64,000 nt of DNA, from the NCBI GenBank assembly GCA_013420905.1, contig JAAXNY010000009.1:2356001-2420000 (forward strand). The letters run 5' to 3'. Made by a program: the position numbers and the translations under genes. Position 1 is the first letter of the stretch. Every line of letters starts with the position of its first letter. The DNA is from Collybia mongolica. Its lineage: Eukaryota; Basidiomycota; Agaricomycetes; Agaricales; Clitocybaceae. The notes under the pieces were generated by a model. It saw only the letters and a list, made by a program, of their open reading frames with translations. It made no database searches and was not told where the DNA came from. Of this stretch, positions 48,789-60,249 are shown piece by piece.

Positions 48789-51481
48789 TTATACAGCATG
48801 GGGGGATACGTGCCAGTCTAGTTTATCAGCCCACTTCGGTAGAAGCTCGGAAATTTGTTCCACATCTTTGTCACCACGTCCAGAAAGACACTAATTTTGA
48901 GTGTCAAAAAGGATGTTTTTCAGGTTCTCTGGATCATATGAACTTACCACTACAATATCCGAGTCCTTTGGAAGCGTTTTCGCAAGGCGAACGGCTTCCC
49001 AGATAGCATGCGAAGATTCCAGGGCTATTTTTGGGTATTATAAGTTGTCGATGGTGGGCTAAAGAGTAATAGATGCTTACCGGGAATAATTCCTTCGCGC
49101 TGAGTTAACATTCTAAACCCACGAAGTGCTTCTTCGTCTGTAGCCACGACGTACTCGGCCCGCCCGGAATCCTTCAACCAAGCATGCTCAGGTCCTACGC
49201 CAGGATAATCGAGGCCAGCACTGATCGAGTGTGTCTCTATAATTTGGCCAGTGGCTGATTGGAGGATATAAGTCCTGACGCCATGGAGCACACCGGGTTG
49301 GCCCATGGATAGGGTAGCACTGTGTCGATCGCCATCAATTCCTGTAAACCGGTAGGCATCAGCTATGTATAGAAATTCACAGAACAACATTACCTTCTCC
49401 TCCTGCCTCAACGCCGATCAAACGAACATTTTTATCACCGATGAAGTCATAGAACGTCCCTATAGCGTTGCTTCCCCCACCCACACATGCCACTACCGCA
49501 TCAGGGAGTTTTCCTCGTGCCTCTCGCATCTGGAGTTTGATTTCTTGACCGATGACTTTCTGGAAATCTCGGACCATAGTCGGGAATGGATGAGGGCCTA
49601 TAGCAGACCCCACGAGGTAATGTGTCGTCGAAAGATTGGTGACCCAGTCCCGCATGGCCTCGTTGACGGCATCCTTCAACGTACATGATCCTGAGTGAAC
49701 GGGAATGACCTGTATGTATGCAATGAGCAACTATAAGTTATGAATTTGATATGAATATAACCTTCGCGCCTAACATTTCAATTCGGAAGACGTTCAAGGC
49801 CTGTCTCCGGACATCTTCCGAACCCATATAGACAATGCATTCCATTCCAAACTTCGCACACACGGTAGCTGTTGCGACACCATGCTGGCCTGCCCCCGTT
49901 TCCGCAATGATACGAGTTTTTCCAATTCGGCGTGCAAGAAGAATCTATCCATGACGTTAGCGAAATAATGGTGAATACATGGGACGCTTTCTCACCTGCC
50001 CTATCGCATTGTTGATTTTATGCGATCCCGTGTGGTTTCTAACATCTCGCGGTTAGAACTCTCCTATGACACGAAATTTTAGACAAAACTCACAGATCTT
50101 CACGTTTCAACCATATTTTTGCTCCTCCAGCATCTTTAGTCAAGTTTTCAGCAAAGTAGAATTTAGAGGGGCGGTTCATATATCCATAATAGCTTTGGAA
50201 CTCTTTCCAGAATTCTGGATCAGCTATTGCGGCCTTGTGAGCTTCTTCTAGTTCTGCGAGACAGTCGACGAGGGCCTCTGGCACATATTGTCCACCAAAT
50301 TGTCCAAATCTGGCAGGCAAAATCAGAGGATCAGAGATTGTGTTGGCAATTGAAGGCACAGCTTTGTTGGCATTAAGATCGGGGGATGAAAGTCGAGGTG
50401 CAGATGGAGACCTAATCCTAACGGGCCGTCCCTTTTGACTGACTTCTCGGCAATAGTCTTCGACATTTTGTGCAACCTTCCCAGGAGCAGAATCCTTCAT
50501 GACAGTAACCAGACGGCTACCGATCACCACGCCGTCTGCACCAGCATCAGCAACGGTATTAAAGTGATCCCGAGTTGCGACGCCAAATCCAACCGCTATT
50601 GGAACTTTGGCGTATTCACGGACTCGTGAGATGATATCTGGCAGAGCGCTGTTCATAGCTACTCCTTCTGATGACCCTGTGGTACCCATCTATGATGAAT
50701 TAGTGGCCGGTTGTACAAACATGCAACGAGACTTACTTTGGAGACAACGTATATAAAGCTATCCGCTATTGAAGATAGGAACTTGATGCGATGCAGTGTA
50801 GTAGACGGTGCAATTAGCGGGATGTAAGATATACTAAAAGGTGTGTTAATGAATATCCGACTAATGGATCAGTTCAGACGACCGACTTTGCTTTAGTACA
50901 TTTCTCTCGGAAAGTGATGGCTTCCTCGGGAGGAAGGTCAACCATAATGAAACCATTAGCACCAGCCTCACTGGCGTCTTGGATGGCTTTATCCTCCCCA
51001 TAGGCAAGGAGGGGGTTGTAGTAACCTAAAAAAGGATTGGATTGACGTGCTGATAGAAGCGGAGTGTATAGAGTTACCCATGAGGACCACAGGTGCGGTA
51101 AGTCCTTGTCTACGAGCTTCTCTAAGCAAGCCGAGGACCGTTGTGTAGTCCATGTCGTTTTTGAGGGCAACCTGGATTGTACGTTCAATGCTACGTGTCA
51201 ATACTTGAGTTTAAATGTCGTCGTACAGTGTTTGTCTCCTGTATAGCAGGGCCATCTGCTATAGGGTCTGAGAATGGAACGCCAATTTCTATGATGTCTG
51301 CTCCACCAGCTTGCATTCCAAGCAAGATTGGGACGGTATCATCTTTGGTTGGGTATCCAGCGGTGATGAACGTCACTAATGCTGGGGCTCCCTTCAATCG
51401 TTGTCAGACAAGAAACTGAGAATTTGGAGTGGATTATACCTCTGCTTTCTTAGCTTCAAAGACTTTTGTAATTGCCTCCAT
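48789..51481 (-). CDS. TRP5: Bifunctional tryptophan synthase (alpha-beta fusion)
   Basis: Converts indole-3-glycerol phosphate and serine to tryptophan, the last step of the pathway, in the cytosol. In fungi the alpha and beta domains are fused, as here. The start at 51481 gives [14 protein letters not shown]. The alpha domain shows [31 protein letters not shown] (the catalytic Glu and Asp), [21 protein letters not shown] and [11 protein letters not shown]. The linker runs through [13 protein letters not shown]. The beta domain shows [38 protein letters not shown] (PLP-binding Lys), [78 protein letters not shown] and [10 protein letters not shown]. It ends DWHVSPHAV at 48789-48791. No lesion is evident. 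The gene is divergent from the asparaginase, with about 217 bp between starts. Confidence 0.96.
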
Positions 51482-51698
51482 GAACGTATGAGATGAAGTT
51501 GAGTCACTCTACTCTGGGCTCTTTAAATAATTACGATCTACCCGACTACCCACGTGCCTGATCGATTCCAAGATCTAGTCGAAACGTTACGTAACCTGTT
51601 AACTTCTTTATCGCCGTCGGTTAAATCGCATCTAATTTAGGACTTACTCAGAACCGCAGGGCGCACCGCAATTGCGTCGAAAAAATATTCTAACAAAG
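51482..51698. promoter_or_regulatory. Bidirectional promoter region, tryptophan synthase / asparaginase
   Basis: A 217-bp spacer between two divergent start codons. It contains a CACGTG E-box (near 51551) and TGAGTCAC near 51501, a near-match to the Gcn4/AP-1-type site TGASTCA, which would fit amino-acid starvation control of both neighbours. This is inference from motif and position only. Confidence 0.45.
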
Positions 51699-54246
51699 AT
51701 GGAACTTGGGCAGCCAGCAGACGAGTCTCGAGTTCTTATCATATATACAGGTGGGCGCATCTCTAATGAGATGATAAAATCTCTATGTTCAACAATGCTT
51801 TTCTAGGGGGAACAATCGGGATGCTCGTAGGGCACCAAGGATATGTTCCGGAGCCCTATTTTTTGACAGAAACACTGCGAAGTCAGACGCGTTTTCACGA
51901 CCCACTGCAGGACTCACTTTTCTCCAATTCTGGGTCTGTCCAAGGCTTCCGAAATTGGAGCAGTGGCAGCGGTAGATCAAGCCCTCAGGGCAGTGCTGGG
52001 GTCATAACGCCACCTCAGCGAACTCTGTTAGTCCGGTCGTCCCGGCCCATAGGCGTTCCGACCTCATTGGGGCCGAGCCAACCTCATCTGAAGAAACAGC
52101 CCACCTGCGTCCAGGTCTCTGAGAATGTTTATGAAGCATACCTCCCGAGTTTAGTTACCCCACGTAGTGCAGTGCCAGGAGGCACCGGAAACAAATCAAT
52201 AAGATACGCTATTTTGGAGGTAAGCACGCCTTTGCCGCATCAGAGATCAAGATGTCATCGAAAGCACAAGAGCAGTGGAACCCACTGCTAGATAGCAGCA
52301 ATGTTGAAATAGACGGTGATTGAAAACTCTTTGTTGGTAGTTTGTGTCGTTAAGAAATTTTGGTGCAGACTGGATCCGAATAGCGACTGAAATTGAACTT
52401 AATTACTCCTTTGATGCCTTTGTGGTATTGCATGGGACAGACACAATGTCATATACAGCTAGTGCATTGAGCTTTATGCTTGAGGATCTCGGCAAAACAG
52501 TAGTAAGCAACTGCAGTTGTAGTCGTATGTGAACCACCCCCCGTTGATCGCGGTGTAGATTCTCACAGGAGCACAAATCCCCATGTCCCAATTACGAAAC
52601 GATGCAGTTGACAACATGATGGGGGCTCTGACAATCGCCGGACATTACATTATACCTGGTGTGTTGTTTCAAGTTCTCCCTCCGCCCAAATCTGATGTTG
52701 GACAGAATGTTCGGTCTACTTCAACCACACTCTATACCGGGGTAATAGAGTCACAAAGATGTCATCATACGATCTCAGCGCATTCGACAGCCCCAACTTC
52801 CCTCCTCTTGTAAACGGTCGGTAATGTCCGAATATTCAATTCTAGTAGAAGCTGACTTTGGGTTAGTCGGAATTGATATTGTTGTGGACTGGAATGACGT
52901 TTTTCGGCAAACTGGCCTTCGGAAATTTGGAGCCCATAAAAGTTTGTGCCCCATTTAGCCTATACCCCCAATAACACAACTAAGAGAAAGGTTTCTTTAG
53001 AGATGAGCCCACATGTTGGTATGATATTTTCCTGTTCACGCACGCAATAAGGCTCATTTGCATGGGGATTTTTTTTGTATAGCCAATTTACGCCTTTTTC
53101 CTGGCATAGGTACAGCCACTGTAAAGGCTTTTTTCATGCCACCAATTCGCGGTGTGGTTTTAGAAACTTTTGGTGCCGGCAACGCTCCACAGCGTGCAGA
53201 CTTGATGGGCGTCCTCAAGGAAGCCTGTGACCGTGGTGTTGTAATCATTGCAATTACACAGTGCTCTAAAGGTTCTGTTTCAGATGCCTACGAAACGGGG
53301 AGGACTTTATTACAAGCTGGGATTGTGTCCGGCCACGACATGACGCCCGAGGTGTGCTTTCCCGGACCGCTGAGTTAGGGATGCCCACTGAGCCTCATAT
53401 TTTCTTGATCCCTAGTGTGCCCTCACAAAGTTGAGTTACTTGTTATCAAAGCCGGAACTATCTGTCAGCGAGGTTCGCGAGCTGGTCGCCACTCCACTTC
53501 GTGGCGAGTTGACACGTCCGTCTCTTTCGGCTTCCAGTCAACCAGTTCCAGCAAACCCGAATCTCGACCATGTTCAAACTGTATTATCGCAGTTTATTCG
53601 CCTTTCCCAACCATTGGCATCCCAAATACCCCAGATTCTCCTATCCCCAGACTCTCTTGATACATCGAGTAAGGATGCAGCCAAACCATGGTCCTGGACA
53701 GCAGCAGAAGCGGCCAGTACAGAGGCAGTCTTGATTCCTTTTCTAATCCACCTCGCTGCTGCGAGAGACGACATCGAGGGCATTAAATTTTGTCTCGATT
53801 CAGCAAGGGAACAAGAAGCTACTGCAAACCTGTTGGTTCCAGAACAACATCAATTTGGCAACCTTGCAGGTGGGATAGTGAACTGCTTTGAACCAGCCTC
53901 AGGGAAATCGCCCCTCCATGTTGCTGCGATGAATGGCAACCTTGAGTCTGTAGAGCTTTTACTTCGATCCGGTGCCCTTGTCCACCTCCGAGATAGCCTC
54001 GGTCACACTGCTCTTTACTATGTCAGTCCTATTTTATCATATGATCTTCAGATACCACTCACGTAAGATTTGCAGGCCGCGCGTCAAGGTCACGAAAGCG
54101 TCGTCGACGTTTTAATACTAGCTGGCGCAACACTGGGTGGCTTCGACGAGACATTTGCGGCCTTGGGTGTTAAAAACGCAAAACTTATGGGAGATTTGGC
54201 TTTCTTGCAGATCTGGGCGAAAACTGGGATGTTAGATAATAACTAG
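51699..54246 (+). CDS. L-asparaginase with C-terminal ankyrin repeats
   Basis: A type I (cytosolic) L-asparaginase that hydrolyses asparagine to aspartate and ammonia, fused to ankyrin repeats. The start at 51699 gives [20 protein letters not shown]; an intron after the YTG codons joins to GTIGML (first catalytic Thr). A Ser/Gly/Pro-rich insert of about 90 residues follows ([15 protein letters not shown]), then [52 protein letters not shown] (second catalytic motif), [56 protein letters not shown] and [16 protein letters not shown]. The C-terminal part has helical [20 protein letters not shown] and ankyrin-like blocks [40 protein letters not shown]. Stop at 54244-54246. All catalytic motifs are present. 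Confidence 0.9.
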
Positions 54247-54387
54247 AACCGGACTGGAGGAATACAAGATATGTGAACTGACAAGACTGCTACGACGGTA
54301 TATGAAATGAAGAAAAGACCTAGTGTGAATATAGAGAGAGATAGTGTAAGATCAAGAACCACCGTCATGTAATACCTATCAAACAAT

Positions 54388-56122
54388 TCAATAGTGGGGA
54401 GATCTTTGTTCGATAAACTGCACAGAGTCATCATTGTCCGAATCATCATCCACTTTCTCCCTCGTCGCATCTCCCATGTTGTTGTAGATTGTTCGCAAGA
54501 ACAGTGGCAATTGGTCGCGCGGGAAAGTAAATGGTAAACCCAAAAAACCTAAATCTGTTACATAATCCTCTGGCTCCTTGTCAAGCTCAAGGGGTACATA
54601 ATGTATGGATTTCACGGGTTCTTCAGCCCCAGCAGCTGGCTCATCGCAAGTACGTAGTGTAAAGTTCAAGCCTGTTAACTGTGTAAGCATGAACTCAATT
54701 ACATTTCCCTCAACTTACTCTTGCTGACATTGTTAGACACGTCCTCCGTGTCCACAAAGGTGAAAATACATGAAAGGATCCATTCATCTTCGTCTGCATT
54801 GGATTGTTGTGGTTTCACGTTGGTTATCAGAAGGTTTGTCAGATCTTCATAGAATTTGATAACTTCGCCGTGTTTGGGATCCGGAACCGCTGGCCCTGTT
54901 TTGAAGCGGGCAGTACCAGGCGGATGCTGGCCTAGTTTCACAGCCAGGTCCTTCGCTTTGTTTACTTCAACCTTGAGCTCGTACCGAAGATCTTGCTCTG
55001 AAAGGTGACCTTGTGAATGCCTGGAGTAGGCCAAAGGGACTGAGCACACACCCGTCTGTCCCATCGTGGCTATAGTTTCATCCCTCTCTTGAATCAGCCG
55101 CTGATTGTCTTCTACAGCCTTTTTCAATCGCTCTACTTCTCGTTGCAATGCCCGTTTTTCTTCATCTGCGGCTTCACGTGTAATGAGATTAAGTATTGAT
55201 GCTTTCCCGGTGCCCGTGAGAGGCTCCTTTTGGGCGAGTTGAGAATTCAATTTGTCAATAAGTAGTTGTTGAGCTTTTAAGATTTCTGATTGATTAAGAA
55301 CAAAAATGGTACTTTGGGTATGACAAGCGTACCCTGCATGGACGCCTCATACTTAATCTCCTGCTGGATTAATGCAGTTTCGGCGTCTGTGTTGCGAAGT
55401 TTAAACGCCTCTTCCAGCTGATTTGAAAGGGCATCTATTAGAGTTTGCGCCTTAGCCAATTCGCCTTGTTAGCGAGAAATGAGAACAATCCGGGGTGGCT
55501 AAACTCACTCGATGAAGTTGTTCCGCTAGCCTGGACGTCCCATCATCATCGTTAACTTGTTTCGTGGGGCCTACGTTCTTTTTTCGGCGCTTGCTTGGAA
55601 GTCCAGGAGGTGTGTCCGGTCGGGCATGTCCATCGACGTCCATAGCTTCAAGGACCTCAATTCGGTCATCCTCCTCGTCGTCTATCGTCTCAAATTCCAC
55701 AGATGCCTGGCGAGTGGTTTTCGGCACTGCTTTGGCCTTTCCCTTGTTCTTTGTCTTACCATTGATGGCAGGCGCCTCTGTGCGAGATGAGGGTTTTTTG
55801 GCTCGTGGCTGGGTACGGGAAGCGTCTGTGCCATTCACCACATTCTCAACTACAGTCACCTCTTCGATATCCGAGTTGTTAGACGCAGTTACCCTGGCGT
55901 TTTTTCGCCCTGCCCTCAGTGGACCACCGGCTGGCTTTGTGGAAGGCCCAGGATCGGCACGGCTGTTGGGCTTTGCGGTGCGGGCCAGATTTCGTTCTTT
56001 TACGCGCACTAGAGGGGTCGTCGGGGCGAGTCCGCCAAATTCTGATAGCCTTGAACAGTTAGGAAGTGGATTATAAGAATTTCGTTGAGTCTGATAGACG
56101 CACCAAAATCGTCAGAGGACAT
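54388..56122 (-). CDS. Monopolin subunit Csm1 / Pcs1-like
   Basis: Csm1/Pcs1 is a V-shaped kinetochore and rDNA clamp protein with a coiled coil and a globular C-terminal domain, needed for proper kinetochore attachment. The short first exon gives MSSDDF and joins through the acceptor CTATCAG to EFGGLAPTTPLVRVKERN. The N-terminal about 190 residues are basic and acidic low complexity (QPRAKKPSSRTEAPAING, DDEEDDRIEVLEAMDVDG, PSKRRKKN). Coiled coil: AKAQTLIDALSNQLEEAFKL, and EKRALQREVERLKKAVEDNQ. The globular domain carries EVIKFYEDLTNLLITNVKP, EWILSCIFTFVD, LNFTLRTCDE, YVPLELDKEPEDYVTDLGFL and FPRDQLPLFLRTIYNNMGD, matching the family's C-terminal pattern. It ends SVQFIEQRSPHY at 54388-54390. 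Family identification is by the layout and the FYEDLTNLLI block. Confidence 0.82.
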
Positions 56123-56147
56123 GGACAGTGACGGTGTGACACAAACC

Positions 56148-56163
56148 AACGCGTTGGCACGTG
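56148..56163. promoter_or_regulatory. Composite ACGCGT + CACGTG element upstream of Csm1/Pcs1
   Basis: AACGCGTTGGCACGTG lies 26-41 bp upstream of the start codon at 56122: ACGCGT at 56149-56154 and CACGTG at 56158-56163. A second ACGCGT lies at 56211-56216, about 90 bp upstream. The composite differs at one base from the one upstream of POT1, which supports functional use in S-phase or mitotic regulation. No factor can be named from the sequence. Confidence 0.5.
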
Positions 56164-56614
56164 ACGACCCAAATCGTTGTTCCCTTTTGGACAGTGTTGT
56201 GTTTGTTTTGACGCGTCTCCTGAGCAAAACCTCCTCTTGGAAAACTAAAAGCTTCAATTTACATTCTCTACCTTGCCAATGTACGGGTACTTTATATAAA
56301 GACTGGCCTATAACCATCAACCAAACGATTAAAACTCCAGAATTTCAAATTATATTAGGGTGAGTTTGATCGACAGTGTTGTTAATGAATGAACGAGCTA
56401 GTAATACATCGAAGAGGCATAAAGTGCCGTTGATATTTTAGTGGTACACATCGAACGAATAGTAAATGAGTTTCGCGCACGCGCCGAGAATGTTGTGGTG
56501 TTGGTCAGAAAGGACAGTGTGCAGTATGCGATAGGAGCAGGAAGACTTGAGCCTATAATATTAAGAGTAGAGATATCATCATATCGAAAGATATCGAATA
56601 CGTATTAGTTGCGG
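56164..56614. other. Spacer between arrestin-like stop and Csm1/Pcs1 promoter
   Basis: About 450 bp with no gene. It holds the second ACGCGT box (56211-56216) and otherwise unremarkable sequence. The right end presumably carries the arrestin-like gene's 3' untranslated region. Confidence 0.4.
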
Positions 56615-58374
56615 TCAAGTTGGTGAGTTCGCCTGAGGGAGTAGTTCAAACAGGTTTTTTCGTTCAACGTCAATTTCAGGCATAGGCGATGACGACGTCG
56701 ACGTCGGCAAGCGAGGGCTGTACAGAGGGAGTGGGATGGAGTAATCAATTTTGCGATCTCCGTTGCGGTCGAAAAGTTGGGAATAAGCTGGGAGGTTCTG
56801 TACATAGGGAATGAGCTCCGGAAGCGACGGGGCAAGGGGTGTTCCAATAGGTATTGAGGCAAGGAAATGAGAAGGCGGCGAGGCGAAACAGTGTTGAGGG
56901 TGTGTAGGAGCGATGTGTGCAAATCGAATGGGTACGGAGAAACTCAAGCGTTCCGACGCTTGCTCATCTGAGTCAGGTAAGTGATACGTGCATGTCAACT
57001 CGACTGTAACTTCATGAAAGATATTTATCAAGGGAGATGCTGTTGTGGGGCGAATGATCGAAGGTCCCGCCCAATCAGCGGGTTTATCACTGAGCGCGCA
57101 TTGCATGTACGCAACGTTTGTCTCCAGAGTGTACCATGTGGGGGGTATACTAGCATCGCCATCTTCTGCAAAAGGGTAATTGTCCTCGCCAAGGGCGTGT
57201 AATCCAGACTCCCCGGGGGGTAATAAAGAGAAGGAGCGTGATGTAGAACCCTCCGCGTTGGAGAACATGTAAAGGTCAACGTCATAGAAGCAGCCGATAG
57301 GATGCGCGTCGCGTAGAGGCACATTGGGCGGCTGCTGGGAGGAGGAAGGGACAGGATAACGTATTAGGTATTCTGACGAGGGTCGGGATCTGAGTTACAG
57401 GGTCACTACGGGGGTGATAAGAGGGATGGAAGAAGAAAATACCTGGTTTTCTCCTTCTGAATGACATTAGCCGCGATGGAGGAAAGTTGTATCCTTTTAC
57501 AATCTGAAGCGTCCAAATCTTTGGTACGCATCCGAATGGTGAGCGGGAAACGATCACCATCCACGTCGACATAGTTAGGGACTGATGCAAGCACCTGAAT
57601 CTTCGAAAGGACCTCTACGGGTATATGGGGCTTGTCATGGGTGGGCGTGGCGGAAACGGGTGAATTCACAAGGTAAGTCATGGTATTAGGGGTCGAAGCG
57701 TCCGTTAATTCCTCAGGGAGAGACATCAGGCGTCGAAGCGTAATCGGTCTTTGAGCGTGCACTGATTTCACTTTAGACCAGAAAGGTGCGCAGAGGGTAG
57801 CGAAGGACCATGTACTACTTTGATTATCATCGAGGTTGATGAATTTCGCTTCCGCGAACAAACCATAACGGATGCCAACATCTTCAAAGCCATACGTCGT
57901 CGTTGCAGGGAGCCATCCAGGGATTGGGAGGTTGAATACCACGTTCCATACACCTACGCGACTTGATGAGCAATCAAAATACGCGACGAAGAGGGAACGG
58001 GCTTACAAGGCTCAGCCGAATCCTCGTGTCCTTCATTCTTCAGTTCGACGGGATCACTGGGTGCGATTTCCCGCGTTACTGAGCACAACCGAAGCGGTGT
58101 ATATCCAGCCTGTGGCGTAATGATTTCGGTCTGACCCTCAAAGGTGAGAAGAACGGATTGGAGAAGGAGACGCGCTGTCCGGCGCCGCTCAAATAGAGAA
58201 TAGGGGGATGTTAGATTTATTGAGACATGACCTGACAGAGAGTACGCAGATCTAGGCGGGAGCGGGGATGAGGTTGACGGAGAGTAGATAAGATAAGGGT
58301 GCTCACGATGAGTCTGGCTCTCCATACATGTCGAGGGAGTCGGAGAGGGGAACAATGTCTATAGAGACGGACAT
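56615..58374 (-). CDS. Arrestin-like protein
   Basis: Fungal arrestin-related proteins bind membrane cargo and recruit ubiquitin ligases for endocytosis. The start at 58374 gives MSVSIDIVPLSDSLDMYGEP; an intron then joins to SAYSLSGHVSINLTSPYSL and FERRRTARLLLQSVLLTFEG. Arrestin N-half features follow: VTREIAPSDPVELKNEGHED, VVFNLPIPGWLPATTTYGFE, GIRYGLFAEAKFI. The C-half has YVDVDGDRFPLTIRMRTKDL, SSIAANVIQKEK, then PPTWYTLETNVAYMQCALSD, IFHEVTVELTCTYHLPD and ERLSFSVPIRFAHIAP. It ends NLFELLPQANSPT at 56615. I see no PPxY motif in the parts read; the Pro/Ser-rich segment near PPLTP-like loops was not exhaustively checked. Fold assignment is by pattern; partner and cargo are unknown. Confidence 0.7.
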
Positions 58375-58809
58375 GGCAGTGCGTTAGAGAGGCGAATGTA
58401 ATGAGGGACACGACAATGGGAGGGGGATGAAGTACAAATACAAGGTCTTATATTTAGGAAAATTAGGTTTTGTGAAACTGTCGGATGAGGAACAAAAGAC
58501 ATATTGGGACGACAAAGCGATTGTTGCAGGATTGGCATGAATCAATCCGCTTCACGGCGGCAAGCGCGTGGATCAGCGACCGTATAGCGCATGTTCTCAC
58601 TTTAGACTTCCTTTTGTTATGAGCCTGTCTCTGCTGACAAACCAGTGCCTGCCTCCCATCTTGATCTCCGTCAGGCTCACCCACCTCAATAGTCATTGTT
58701 CTCCACTACAACTCGCCTATCGACCATCTTCCTAACCAGATCTTTCACACGAAAAGAAAAATCAAAAAGTGCACAAAAAAAAAGTCAAATGTCTTTCATG
58801 CACGTGCGA
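58375..58809. other. Spacer between BRX1 and arrestin-like gene
   Basis: About 435 bp without a recognisable gene. Both neighbours are on the minus strand, so this contains the promoter of the arrestin-like gene's downstream partner and the BRX1 3' end. A CACGTG lies near 58801 but within the BRX1 terminal region. Confidence 0.35.
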
Positions 58810-59956
58810 TCAAGCGAACACCTTGGACACAGCCAGCGCGTCCTCGCCTCGTTTCCGCATCTCTATTCTCCTCATATTCTCCTCCTCGGCGTTTTTACGG
58901 CTATTATACTTGCCACCCTGCGTTCGTCTGAGTGCAGACCGAACCGCAGACGGTGATATGAATTCTTCGGATGCGCAGATGAGTACTGGCCCCTATCTCA
59001 GACAATGCAAGAAGCTGCCGCTTACCAGGGTTAGAAAACACCGTGGCGCCGCCAAATGCGCCCTCGAATATACGAATTGGGGTAAGCACGAACCGCGGCC
59101 CGATTTCAACCAACGTGGTTTGTGGTGGTCCGTTGGGCTGTAAGGGATCTTTTTCGATAATCTGGGCGAACAATGCATGTTATGATACACACTATTAAAT
59201 TAGCGGATACACGAACCTGGAAGTTACGAAACCATATCTTCGAATCAAGGATCGAGAAGGTGAGAATGTGATCAATGAATGGTTTCGCCCTTCTCGCCGT
59301 CGACGGCACGCCAAAGATCTGATAACAACGAGGGTTTGGTTGTTATTCGAACCCACGCACACAGGCGCATGGTCAGGACCTACCTGGGTGAACAGCTCCT
59401 TGGTCAATCTTCCCCATTCCGTGTCCTCGAACGCCTTGTCAAAGCTGAGGAGCCCCCGGCTACCCTTTAGACAGTTTCCTGTCATCTTTAATTCGTCCAT
59501 CGTATGGACGTTCTGCACATGCATTTTGATGCTCGGTCCGTTCGGTGTCTTTGCTGCCCATAGGTACAGGTCTTCATGCCTGCGTGCCTCGAAATATAAG
59601 GTATTATTACAGTTATTCAAATCCGCGAGTTCGGGCAGGAGGTGGAGCTGAGATTTCGAGTCAAGTTTCGAGTCTGGATTTTTGTGATACATGACGACTT
59701 GTTCAATGGACCATAGACAAAATCGCGCACCTTTTTTCACTTGAGGTAGCAGAGCTTCAAGGTCATTCATAAAGTGCCTCATGCGATGTGTGATTCCACG
59801 CGAAGATAGCAATAGAACGCGCTGCTTGTTTCTCTTCTTAGGTGCAGGAATTTCTGTGGCTTCATCGACATCCATATCATCTGCCTTTCTTTTTCCTTGC
59901 CTTTTGGCATTTGCCTTTGAGGCGTTGGCCTTCTGCACCTTCAGGATTGAGGCCAT
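58810..59956 (-). CDS. BRX1: Brx1, 60S ribosome biogenesis protein (Brix domain)
   Basis: Brx1 is a Brix-domain rRNA-binding factor of early pre-60S particles in the nucleolus. The start at 59956 gives MASILKVQKANASKANAKRQ; an upstream in-frame ATG at 60019 precedes a hydrophobic stretch not typical of the family and is rejected. Next come PAPKKRNKQRVLLLSSRGIT, HRMRHFMNDLEALLPQVKKG, DLNNCNNTLYFEARRHEDLY, LWAAKTPNGPSIKMHVQNVH and KGSRGLLSFDKAFED, then RRAKPFIDHILTFSILDSKI and ETTLVEIGPRFVL-type PQTTLVEIGPRFVLTPIRIF. The final exon encodes EFISPSAVRSALRRTQGGKY and a basic tail ending at the stop 58810-58812. All segments read openly after removing short introns. The family call is secure. Confidence 0.92.
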
Positions 59957-60249
59957 CAAAACACTGACGATGATTTTAGAGGTTGGCAAGAGAAGGCACA
60001 ACACCGTGGACAACTTCAAAAAAATTTTAAAGGATTACGTAATAAATGTTAATAACCGGTATATTTAACCGACACAAACATCGATGGAACGAAAATGCCA
60101 ACATCACCACGAGCAAGAGCTATGAATACAAAGTATGTCAGAAGCACGCTCCTATGCCTCTGACGCACGGAAAGACAAAGAAAGCTATGAAAAGACGGAA
60201 CAGTCAAAGTTCAACGGCCAAGAATTCCTTTAGCTTGCAATCAAAGAAC
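59957..60249. other. Spacer upstream of BRX1
   Basis: About 290 bp between the BRX1 start and the stop of the KH-domain gene, both on the minus strand. It is AT-rich near 60000-60070 and contains no gene-like sequence. Confidence 0.4.

Noticed and set aside
52200..53070. Apparent frame breaks in asparaginase
   Set aside because: Each is explained by short introns that preserve HGTDTM, LTGAQIP and later motifs.
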